Shown one piece after another: positions 44,079 to 55,900 of a DNA stretch of 64,000 nucleotides. The notes under the pieces are model-generated. The model was not told where the DNA came from. It was given only the letters and a program-made list of their open reading frames with translations, and did no database searches. Location of the stretch: positions 4,417,501-4,481,500 of the forward strand of contig CM044879.1 in assembly GCA_024500155.1 (NCBI GenBank), read 5' to 3'. Positions within the stretch are counted from its first letter, which is position 1. Each line of letters starts with the position of its first letter. Origin of the DNA: Chenopodium formosanum. Lineage: Eukaryota > Streptophyta > Magnoliopsida > Caryophyllales > Amaranthaceae. The position numbers and the translations under genes were made by a program.

Positions 44079-47000
44079 ATGGCGTCGCCGGCAGTGATCC
44101 GGTGTTACGCACTCACATTTGCTCTTTCACTGTTTCTGCTCATCACACCGTCCATTTCCATCTACTGTGATGATGATGATTGCTATGATCTTCTTGGGTA
44201 ATTTCTCTCATTTTTCCTTTTCTTTTTAATTTTGTTTTGTAGTGCGAATTAATTTCTTGATTTTTGGTACAATTTTTGTTTCTAGGGTTTCTCAAAATGC
44301 GAACGCTTCGGAAATCAAGAAAGCTTACTACAAGCTCTCTTTGAAATAGTAAGTAATTAAGTGAATTAATTTATGAATTAGTTTGATTTGATTTGAATTT
44401 TGTATAATTTTGGGATTTTTTTGGAATTTTTTGTAGCCATCCTGATAAGAATCCTGACCCAGAATCTAGAAAATTGTTTGTCAAGGTTGCAAATGCATAC
44501 GAGGTATGATTGCTGATTTTGTTTTTTTTTTTTTTGCAAGAAATCTTTACTTGATTTTATACTATGCTGGGAATTTGCTTAGTGAAATGCATTTTTCGTA
44601 TTCGACGTACAATTGGAATATTCGATGTGGATGTTAGCTAGCTTAGCGGGTAAATTTTTGGGGTACTTAAGACACGGGATTGAATCCCGTCTACTTCATT
44701 GTCTTTTGTTGCTCTCGTGGACAAGAAATGCAAATGTAATTATTCATTGGGTTTTGTAAGTGTAATATCTTGCTTGCTCTGACTTGAATTTATGAGATTT
44801 AGTGTTCAATTAGGTAGGAAAGTTTTGCTAATAATCTGTGCCGATAGGTCTATAGGAGAGTGTGGTATTGTTTCTTTAGGCAATGAAATTTAGCATTAGG
44901 TAGAGCTTAATGCTTGCCATTGTATGGGGATTAATAAGTGAGAGAAGAACTGAAGTAGTGTGGGTGCATGTGGTTAATGATGTGCTGATTACATGGGCTT
45001 TTGGATTAAATGGAATCTTTTTTATTTGAAGATATAGAATAATTCTTGTTCACATCAGTCATACATGAAAGGTATGTGAAATTATTGAATATGCTAATGC
45101 TGTGGTTGGGTGGGGCGATGCAAGGGGAGGGGAAGGATAAAGGGAAGACTAGTTTTGGTAATCTAGTCCTCGTGGATATCAGTTAGCTTTGTTAGCAACA
45201 TTTTGGGGGTGCTACCTTCTAACTACGGAATGGGATCGAATCCCATATATACCATTTACCTTTGAGGTTCCCTATACACCCCCTTTTCCAAAAATAAAAA
45301 AAAGAGGTCAAATGCACTAGTGCATCGGTTGTGCAAAGTATAGTGGCTATCTTTCTCTGACTAGATTTTGAGGTTTTAGTGCTCAATCAAGTAAGAAGGT
45401 TTTGCCAATAATTTGTACCCATTGTAGAGCTTAGTTTTGAGATTTGGACAATGAAAATGGTACTTGGCAGTGCTTGGTTCTTTGCCACTGTATGAGAGTC
45501 AGTGAATGAGAGAATAAGTTTGGGCACTCTGGCAGCCTGGTTAATGAAATGTTGGATACGATGTTATGTAGGCTTTTGGATTAGGAATCTTAATTATTTG
45601 AAAGGATAGAGATTGATGCTGTGTTTAAAGCTTTTGTTTCTTAGTGGAAACTTAAAGGTCTTTTTTTTTTTTTTTTTTTTTTTGAGGAAAACTTAAAGGT
45701 CTTTAAAGCTTTTGCTTCTTAGTGGAAATTGAAAGGTCTTTTAAATACCCCCTGAAACTAAGAATGACATGGTTAATATGGATATACTCCTGGTGTTGTT
45801 TGACGGGGTGTTTGAGGGTGAGTGACTTTGCAAAATTATGTAACATGTAATGATACTTTTTCATGTTTGTGCATCCAAAAGATGTCAAGTTGTCAACACT
45901 TGATTAATCTTTATGTATGTAAGAGTGAATATGATGGACTATTGGTCTCTAATATTAAACACGTATTTGGCTATGAGAATTCTAAAATATTTTATGTTTA
46001 ATGTGGAAAGTTGATAGCCATTGAATTTACCAAGGTGAAAAGAAAACACTCTTTCTTGAACAAATGAAATCTATTCAAATCTAGAACTAAAACGTCGAGA
46101 CTATTTCAGTAGGTATATAGTGTTAAACATGAAGTAATTTGTATGATAATGAAGAAATGTGTCATTGGCTCATTGCCATTATATATGTAATAAGCTAATA
46201 TTGTGACTAAGAAATCCATATCAGTAGATAGTAGGCAAGAAACATGTGCATGCAAGTAGTCAGAGTACTGTTGAGAGCATGTTCACGAATTGGAAATTAT
46301 TTTGGAATCCCTGTCCCTTCTTATTTAAAGAATTTAGGAAGGAGAGCCTGAGTAAGGTCCAAGAGCAAGGATGCCTTTTTAAGTATTTATGTAACTTGTT
46401 AAGTACCAGTATTGTTCACTGACTTATGTACTTCGGATGCATGCTTGCCTTATTGTCTACAGATTTTGAAAGATGATGAAACACGTTCACAGTATGATTA
46501 TGCTATAGAGCATCCAGAGGAGGTAATCTGTATTCCACTCTTTTTTTCCAATTACAAAGAGAAAATAGAGGCTTGAATTTGTGCTGATGATGATCTAGTT
46601 GTGTTGTTAAGTCATGGTAAAAGCTATTGCATGTCCTGAATATTAAGTTTTATTATACACTAGTGAACGGTTGTGTTCTCTCTTATCTGGTTGTTTAATT
46701 GCTACGTGTCATAGCAAAATTATCTGTTCATAATTAATTGGTTAATGGTAGCTATCTCCATTTCTGCTCACTGCTAAATTTTAAACATATTGCATTGCAA
46801 TGCTAATTATGCTATGCTATGCACTGTCTGGATGCTGCTGGGTGTTGGTGATTTCCGTACTCAATTGCAGCATCTTTGTTTGAAAATCTTTATTGTTTCT
46901 AACCTCATGTGCTTGTCTCCTTGATGTTCCAGTTTTTCTATAATACTGCAAGATACTACCAAGCTTACTATGGTCACAAGACGGTAAGAACTACTTTTAA

Positions 47001-49423
47001 GTCATCAAGTTTTTCTAGATTTGGATTGGTATGTTATATCTAGTATCTGATGATGTGGTTCTCTGTAATGATAGGATCCTCGTGCTGTTCTAGTTGGTCT
47101 TCTTCTTATTCTCTCTGGATTGCAATATGTAAATCAGTGGACAAGGTACAATCAGGTATATTGTGTACGCTATACTAAAACCACGTGTTGTCATTTCATC
47201 TTATTTTTTGCAGTAGCATATTGGAAGGGGTGCAATTGGTATTAGCTTTTATCTTTTTGAGTCTTTGACAATGTAACAGATACGGAAGAAGAAATAAAGT
47301 AATATCACATAGGTTTTGTAGAATCTAGGGTTCTTTACAACATTTAATCAATTAACTATAAGTCTATAATCAAGGTACTTTGGAGTTTGGAATTGCTGAT
47401 AGTTTAGGACAGGTTATGTTTTTTTATTTTATTTTATTTTATTTTATTTGTTTATTTATTTATTTTATATGATGCTGCAGTGCTATGCAAGAATTTTATC
47501 ATGCATTTCAATTTTATATTTAAATATCTTATATGTTGCCTAATATACTACGTATGATTAGTTCAATCCTTTACAGCTGTACTCCAGCAATTCTACACAA
47601 CTTTCGTATTGCAATCTTCCTTAATGACTGATTCTTAAGCTGTTAAACATCATTTTGTTACTTTTAAAGTCGGATAGAAGCATCCCTTGTATATTTTCCA
47701 TCTTTGCTTGTTTATTAGTTGGTTTTGGTACTATACTACTATAGTGAGCAATAAGTTGATCTTTGAATTTTCTTTGAGTGTTTAATGTTATAATGATGTA
47801 CGTTGTTGCTGTATTTCTGAATTTCTCCTATGAACCTTCTTTAGGCGACGTTACTGGAGTATCTAGCTGTTTCTTTTCATGTCATTTATGTATTCTCATG
47901 CTCCAATGAGCCGTGTGACTTAATTTTTGACTTTTTCTTGTTGCTTACGTAGATTTCCAATTCTTGTAGGCTGTAGAGATGGTTAAGAAGACACCTGCTT
48001 ACAAAAATAAGCTACGGGCATTGGAACTTGAACGCTCAGGAGGAGTATCTAATAGGAAAAAGAATATCAAGATGAACAAGTTTGTACATGACCTCATTTC
48101 ATATCATGTATTTGGCTTATTGATCTGATCCTGAGCTAATTCCTATCATATGAATGGGTTTAATTGCAGGACAGTGCAAGAGGATTTGAGTAAAGAGCTT
48201 GATTTACAAATTACTGGAGCTGAAAAGCCGTCTGTATGGGGCCTAATTGGTGTTCGAATTGTCCTTTTACCGTACACTCTCATCAAGGTCATACATATTC
48301 TTCAGAAAAGATTTAGTTTTTTAGTCCGGTATAATTTTTCTGTCTTGCTTTTAACATATAGTTTGTGAATGTCCTCACAGCTTCTTTTGTGGCATGGGTG
48401 TTGGTTTTGGAGATACACCATTAAGAAAGCGCCATATTCTTTGGAAGATGCCTCATACCTTACACTTAGATCACTTGGTGCTTCTGCTGATGCATGGAGA
48501 AATCTTGGTAATAGTTATTTGCTTATTGTCTATTAAGTGCCAAAAAACCAAATTGGGTGTTTGATTGCTGATTTTGCTTGGGGTTTTGGGTTTCCCTTAG
48601 GTAATTTGTTTTCTGTTCCATTGTTGGAAAAGCAAATGACCCCTGAACTTAATTTAGAGGTTGCCCTTAATATTTCCTTCTGTTGCTCCCAAACTTTTGT
48701 CTTATGTGAGGGCAGTGAATATTTTGTCCCAGGAAAAAATTTGGTTCTCTGGGTCTGGGTTCTCCAGGAGGTTTTCATATGCAAGATAATGTTACATCTC
48801 AATTTATCAGGGATAATGTTTATTGGACATGGTGTAGCTCAAATTTGATACTGATATCACCCTTGTTAGCCTACTACCTCACTGAAACTGACCTTTCCAT
48901 CAAAAACAACTCCAGTCCTGTTCCATGGCCTTGGATCTTATTCCCTGGGTTCTCCAGGAGGTTTTCATATGCAAGATGATGTTACATCTCAATTCATCGG
49001 GGATCATCTGTTTATTGGACATGGTGTAGCTCAGATTTGATACTGATATCACCCTTGTTAGCCTATTACCTCACCGAACTGACCTTTTCATCAAAAACAA
49101 CTGCAGTCCTATTCCATGGCCTTGGATCTTCTCATCTGAAAGTTTTGCTTTATCTCTTTAGTCGCTTAATTTGTCTCTTGAAATACTACTTCTATTAGCT
49201 CAATGCCTCTATGGCATCACTCTGGTTTACCTGTTTGAAATTCTGTGCATCTTGCATTTTTGTTCTGTATGTATCATACACTTGAGTTCTGATAGAGGTT
49301 TTGTATTTCTGGTTCATAGATGAAGAGACCAAGGATGATCTTGTTAAGAGAAAACTGTGGGTGAAATCCAACATGGACAGCTATGTGTCGGAGATGCGGA
49401 GAGAATCAAAGCGTCGAAGATAG
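44079..49423 (+). CDS. ER membrane DnaJ protein, DNAJC25 / Arabidopsis DjC50-like
   Basis: J-domain co-chaperone predicted in the ER membrane, recruiting Hsp70 (BiP). Ten exons: 44079-44197, 44286-44348, 44437-44503, 46463-46522, 46933-46983, 47075-47155, 47970-48079, 48170-48287, 48381-48507, 49320-49423; all GT-AG and in phase, giving 299 aa. Residues 1-28 are a signal peptide (ALTFALSLFLLITPSIS). The J domain covers about 34-103: CYDLLGVS, AYYKLSLKYHPDKN with HPD at 62-64, FVKVANAYEILKD, SQYDYAI. A hydrophobic segment (VLVGLLLILSGLQYV, about 125-139) and a second near 210-236 (VWGLIGVRIVLLPYTLI) are membrane spans. The C-terminus is basic (RRESKRRR). Intron 3 (2 kb) and intron 9 hold internal duplications. 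Confidence 0.93.
44640..45620. repeat. diverged tandem duplication with a SINE-like segment in DnaJ intron 3
   Basis: About 44640-45060 is repeated at about 45185-45620 with perhaps 75-80 percent identity by eye. Each copy starts with TTAGC...GGG(A/T)... and a tRNA B-box-like GGGATTGAATCCC / GGGATCGAATCCC, then the AATTTATGAGATTTAGTGTTCAAT-type segment and a GGCTTTTGGATTA segment. Confidence 0.6.
47419..47466. repeat. TTTTA-type microsatellite in DnaJ intron 6
   Basis: Repeated ATTTT units passing into ATTT units. Confidence 0.85.
48755..49131. repeat. 190-bp tandem duplication in DnaJ intron 9
   Basis: 48755-48944 and 48945-49131 both begin CTGGGTTCTCCAGGAGGTTTT and run to CCATGGCCTTGGATCTT, about 93 percent identical by eye. 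Non-coding. Confidence 0.9.
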
Positions 49424-50913
49424 CTGATATTCTTTTGCTGACAATTTTGTTCCAAAATATGTCGAGATGACATTCTTTTCATTTAGTGATGCAAAACATT
49501 CTCAGTGGAAGGGGCAGGAAATGGTGGTCAAAGTAATGGTTGGGATTTTCTTAATGAAGTTGTAATTCGAGTGTTGATCTTTTGCGTAAAAGGCTTGCTC
49601 CATCTAAGAACATGTAATGACACCTAGAACATACTCACACCGGCAATGTGAACATAGGATAGTTATACATTTAGGTCTTCAATTTTGATTCTAGTAATAT
49701 GAACACATGCATTTTTACGAAAGACATTGTGATGAATATACTCACACTGGCATATATGACATACCAAACAGGTATTCCGTTTTTGTCTACAGTTGACAGG
49801 TTGTGTGATTTGCAATTGGAGAGTTTCATCGTAAGTAAACAAATATTCTGCATTTCATAATTTTGCTTACACCAAAAAGTAATTTTGCTCATTTTCACAA
49901 ATCAATAATCAAGACTTTTGCGAAGGGTTCTCAGGTGCCCCATGTTAATTAATTCCACTTTGGGCAATCAAAGTTGATATTCCAGTCGAGCATAAAGGAT
50001 AGTTTTTGACAACATAGTACTCGTATAATTTTTTTTTGTAATGATAAATACTTAAATAGACAGATACTACGTAACAAGATGCATTATTCATTTGCTTTCA
50101 GTTAAAATATTTGTTTATATCATTTTTAAAGACGTTAGTCACCCTATGCATGCTGCCAATCTCCAAGAAAAACTAATCTAGTTTGTTGATCCAGCAAAGT
50201 AATTTGCTTAACTAATGCACGTGTTAGTTTAATTTTTTAATGTTCATGATAATTAAAGAGAAATTTAATTGAATAATTAAAAAATTATGCATGCCACATT
50301 GTCACGTTGTCATTGTACTAGAAATTTAATAGAGGCTGGCATTCGGGAGAAATTCTCTGCCTCTAATAACTTGAGTCATTGATGAGTGTAATAATGTTCG
50401 TTGGTATAAAATTATACTTATCAGATAGTCTTACCATGATACGGAGTAGAAATACTTCTTTATTGATATCAGCAAATGCAAATTGTTTTTGTTGGTATCA
50501 ATAAAAACTCTTTGTTGGTACTAGTAGGGCACTAGCGTAGTAGCGTCTGTGCGTTTAGCTGCCTTGCGAAGTCCGATTGATAAACCGGAATGTACCAAAA
50601 ACAAACCTGCCGCAACAGAAAGGCCAAAATGGGCACATAGCCTTAGAGAATACGCACACACTAAACAGCAACAGCCTCAAGTAGTCAAGTATATTTCAAA
50701 CTTATTGCTTCTTCCTTGCTAGTTCGATTACGAACCTTGCCACTCTACCGGAAACATTATGATTTCATATTCATAAGTTCATAACCTTCGCTTCACTTCA
50801 TCGGAAATTGCCACTCATTTCTCTCTCTTCATTTCTCACCTACATTTCTTCTCTTTCTCTCTCTTAGGGTTCTACCTCCATTCTCTCTCCTCGGAGCTTC
50901 TTCTTCATCTTCA
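49424..50913. other. spacer between DnaJ and TDP1
   Basis: DnaJ 3' UTR, AT-rich spacer, then the TDP1 promoter and CT-rich leader (50815-50890, CTCTCTC tracts). No other gene. The GCGAAGTCCGATTGATAAACCGG patch near 50566 is locally GC-richer. Confidence 0.5.
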
Positions 50914-52856
50914 ATGGCGTCTTCTCAGGTACTTCTCTCTCTAACGTTTCATCTTTCTCTCTCTTAATTTCAATTTTTGAGACATTTTTGTGCTTGATTT
51001 TCTGTTTCAAGGTAGGAATTTTGATTCCGTTGAACAATAGCTTGGAGAAGGAGAAATCGTTGCCGGAATTGCCGGTTTCTGAAGGTGATAATGTGATCGG
51101 CCGTAGTAATGTTCCGGTGACTGATAAAAGACTTAGTCGCAAGCACCTCATTTTGTCTGCTTCTTTTGATGGCTCTGCTAATTTGCTTGTGGTATAAATT
51201 TTGAACTTCCTTTTTTCAGATTTTTCTTTGCTTTATTTTATGCAATTTGCGTTAATTTCTATTGTGATTTGAGGTTTTGGTATGTTTAATTTTGTGCATT
51301 TTGCAAGGATTTCTCTTGTGATTTGCAATTGGAGTTGCACAAACATTTTGGTTTCATTGAATTGTTAGAATTAATTTTAGTTTATATAGGAGTTGAATTC
51401 TTTTCTTTGATTTTGTTGGAAAATTTACGTTTGTTTGCATGTGGACACAGTATTAAATGGAAGCTAATAGCCGATACATTTGGTGTTCAAACACGAAAAG
51501 TGTATTTTTTTAACACAAAGAGAACCTGCATGTGCAGAGGGGACTCTCACACTGAGAAAGCTAAGAATTGTTTTGAGAAGTGTATATGCAATATAAGAAT
51601 TAGGAAAGAAAGTAAACATGAGAAAATAGACAGTTGCATGATATTTTGAAAGTTGAAACTAGGTGAGAGTGCGATTCATGTTCTCAACTGTATCTTATAT
51701 GAAATGGTAGTGATGATATCGGTAATATTTGCTAAAAGCTGCCAACAATTTGTTAGAAATTTTCATGACAATGCTTTTTCCTTTAATGCTGAAGTAATGA
51801 CGTTTTCAAGTGGATCAATAAGTTCTTCAAAGTCAGCTAATCGAACTTGGTTAGTTGTGCTCTATTCAAGAGGTATTGTGAGGTGTTTGAAGGGTTAGTT
51901 CAAGTTATGTTGACTAACGTTCTCTTTATGCTCTTTGAGTCTTTGTTTAGTAGGGATGTACTATTGTGAGACTGTCTGTGTATTCCAAGGATTAATATCA
52001 TCACTATGGCTTGTATAAATGGAAATAATTTGTAACAATGTATCTCATTTTTATCTTAGGTCTTTACTTATGATCTGGCAGGAAGGAATGAATCCTGTGG
52101 TGGTTAATTCTGGTGGTCAGAGGAAGGTTTTGAATTCTGGAGAAAAAGCTTCTGTTAATTATGGTGATATCTTAGAATTGATACCAGGGAGTCATTATTT
52201 TAAGTATGTAGCCTTGAGTAACCAGAGCAACGCTGATGGTGTTAGCAAAGGGAGTAAAGGTGCTAGGGAACGGACAAATCTCGGAGATGGTAGGAAGAGA
52301 GCACGAGAAGACTTGAACTTTGGAGCTTCTACGGGACACTTGACGGTATTCTCTGCTATTTGGATCCTCATATATATTGCTCCCTTTATTGGTACTTGCT
52401 ATCTATTCATCAGTGTATATCCATGGATGTAAACTTTGTTTGCCTTTGAGCATAGTATTATACTTCCTCCATTTCATATTAGTTGACACATTTCTTTTAG
52501 GTGCCTATGTCAATGTTTAATTTTAAATAAATGCATCTTCAAATGTTTATAACAAACTTATAATAATTTGATATTTGGAAAATAAGACTTTGAGACGAAT
52601 CAACAAGATTCCAGTGGACTATGTTTATATTAAGAATAAATCACAAAGAAGTCAGAGTAACTGGTGTGAATAGTTGTGATAATCAAAACGTGTCAACTAA
52701 AATGCAACCAAGGTTGTATGTTCAGTAGCTGGATATTTGCAAAGAAAGACTAGACTATGGATGTAATTTAATAATCTTCAATTTTTTTCATCATTATGCT
52801 GATTAGTGGTTGACATAAGGGACTCGTACTATCTCTCTTCCTCTTTCCCTCCCTCC

Positions 52857-52904
<48 letters not shown>

Positions 52905-55900
52905 GAAATTCTTATAAATAAGTTGACAGATGTATACCTGCAAATTGCAAGAGGTGTAGAACTTGTTAGTTTTTTCTTACCTTCTTTTTTGCTTTGTGTA
53001 TTTGTACAGCTTCAGCATGGGATTGGAAGAAACGTAAAAGAAAATATTGATAATGTAAGTGTTGAAAAAAGGCAGAATCATTCAGTGTATAGGAATACTG
53101 AGGAGGCGCTACGTGATTTTCATGTGTCTAATGATAGTCTGCCTTCAACATTTCGCCTTATGAAAGTGCAAGGGCTACCAGAATGGGCGAACACCTCTTG
53201 TGTTTCTATTGAAAATGTGATTGAGGTAATTTATGACTGTGAGGTTTATACTCTCCTGGATCTTTTTGCTTGTTATTCATCATTTAGGAAGCTGCACAGA
53301 TAATGGGTTGCATGAAAGGCATATTTGTGTATTTGACATAACATTGCTAGAATTGATCAAGGTTGTTATTAGGTGTGAATATATTTATATTGCCCTATGT
53401 TTAGGGCTAGAGATCTCAGTATAAGGTCCTCAACTGTTCTCTGTGTTTTGATCAATAAAATTATCTTTTATGATGTTTTTGACCACTTTGATTGAATTTA
53501 TAGTATAATTTTACAGTATTTTATCTAGCGTGTCGTTTTTTGACCATCTATTTATTGTTACCATATGAAAGTATATTTAGGTACATTTGTTTTTGCTGTC
53601 TATTTTGATGCTACATCTATCTTAGCATGCAAATTGAACTGGAACATATCTTTATCAGAATATATCCTAAAGCTAGAAACATGTTTCATGAAGTGATCTG
53701 GCTGATTGATTACTGGTCTTTCCTATAGGGGGATGTGATTGTTGCTGTACTTTCAAATTACATGGTAGACATAGACTGGCTGTTATCGGGTAATTACCTT
53801 GTGAAATCACATCTTTTACTGTGCATTTTGTCGTATCATGTATTATGAAGGTTAAGATATAGACAGGATGTGTGTTTGTTATGTATCTCTTATAGTAGAG
53901 TTGGGTCACAGAGCATATGATAATATGATATTATATTATGATGTGGTGTGGGACTATATTTTTGAATATGCATGTTTGTCTCTTTGCTGCTATGCTGTAT
54001 TTATGTTAGACTATTAATGGGATGTCACCAATTTGATCTATGTACTCTTATATGTAATCCTATGCAAATTGAATTTTTTTTAGGAGTAGTTCAGCATTCT
54101 TCCAGTAATTCTAGTTGTGTTACAGTGTGCAGTTGCTATCTTATATACTACCTCCGTTTCTTATTATTTGCAACTTAGGAATTTTTTTATATCTCACAAA
54201 TACTACACCAAAGTTGCAAATACTATGAAACGGAGGTAGTATATAATTTCGAGGGTGCTTGTGGGCTTGAAAATACATAAAAGGTTGTTCGATTTGTTGG
54301 TTATATAAAGGCAGATTTGTAATTGAGTTCAGCTTTCCTTCTTTCGAAAAGCTATTCCTTATCATTTGTCTTGCAAAGACAGTGCAAAGTCCAGCATAGG
54401 CTGTTATTACCACACTAGCTATTTTATCTTCTTGTTAAACCAATATCTATGCGATTGACACTAATAAAAGGCACACTTTCGAGCTTACACTCATTATTAC
54501 TATAAATGTTGACTACCACTCAATTCTTAGCAAATAACAAGGTGCTGGAAAGTATATGTTAAAGTATGATAGAAAACATTTAAAATATAAGAGTAATGTT
54601 CAGGTGAAGAAATTTCAACTTATCAAATAATGCTGTTGTGACCAATCTGACCATAACACAAAATATAATACCTGTGTGATGCTGTCTCCGTAATTCTGTC
54701 AGCATTATGGCTGTCATACTTGTAGCTGTTGGTTTTTCTAATTTTATGAGCTTGTAGAATCCAGTTATCTGTTCTTTCCTTGTTTCAACTTTCAAGTGCT
54801 TTCTTCTTACCTGCTGCTTTGGATTTAGAATAGAGCTTGTGTAATTCGTTCTTAGGTGCTCCTTTTTAATTGTTGGATAATTTTTATCGCACTCCTTATT
54901 TTAGCTTAACTGTTCACTTCTTGACAATATACTGTCTCTACCTCTGGTTTCCTCTATAGCATGCCCAATGCTTAGAAAAGTTCCTCAGGTGCTGATTGTA
55001 CATGGAGAAGGTGACGGTACCGTTGAATACATGAATGTCTGTTGTGTGGATTAATATTGAGACTCAGCTATCTTAGATGTGCTCATGTTCTAACTCTGAA
55101 TTTCTGATTGATATACTTATTGAGCATCAGATATTTTTACTTTTATTCTGTAGAGGAACAAGCCTAGCGATTGGATTTTGCATAAACCACCATTACCTAT
55201 CTCATATGGGACGCACCATTCGAAGGCTATGCTTCTTGTATATCCTCAGGGTCTGAGGGTCATTGTGCATACGGCAAACTTGATTCATGTTGATTGGAAC
55301 AATAAAAGTCAAGGCTTGTGGATGCAAGACTTCCCTTGGAAAGACCAGAATGCGACAAGCAAGGGGTGTCCTTTTGAAAGTGATCTTATTGATTATTTAC
55401 AGGCTCTAAAGGTATTAATACTTGCTATATTTTGTGCACTATGTGTTTTGGTTAACTGATTCATTTAATTCTTTATTTTTTGTTTTACTGCATGTTTCTG
55501 TTTTTTATTTTTATTTTTATAAAATTGTTAGAGATTTGACACTATATTCACATGCTTTGAGCCTTTGACCATAGTTTTTCCAATAATATATAGAAGAATT
55601 AATTAGAATATTATTGTACCTACCACAATGTATATTCTTGAATTATTAAATTTTTTAATTATTTTACTTGTGTATCATTATATGTAATACCTACGTTTCA
55701 TATTATTTGCAATTTTGGGGTATTATTTATGGGATATAAATATTCTAAAATTGCAAATAATATGAAACGGAGGTAGTATTAATGATCAAATGTGCATTGG
55801 GAAATTTGAAGATCAATATGGAATTAAAAATAAACAAAACTAAGGGAGTATTTTATTTTTCTTAAAGAAAAATTTCCTTATCTATGTTGGAGTGGAAACT

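Noticed and set aside
44641..44700. possible tRNA from the GGGATTGAATCCC box
   Set aside because: The motif is self-complementary and lacks a matching A box and acceptor stem; treated as SINE-like at most.
51323..51649. 108-codon plus ORF in TDP1 intron 2
   Set aside because: Lies wholly within an intron whose flanking exons join in phase; no recognisable domain and AT-rich intronic composition.
54580..54795. minus ORF in TDP1 intron 5
   Set aside because: No family features; intronic sequence.
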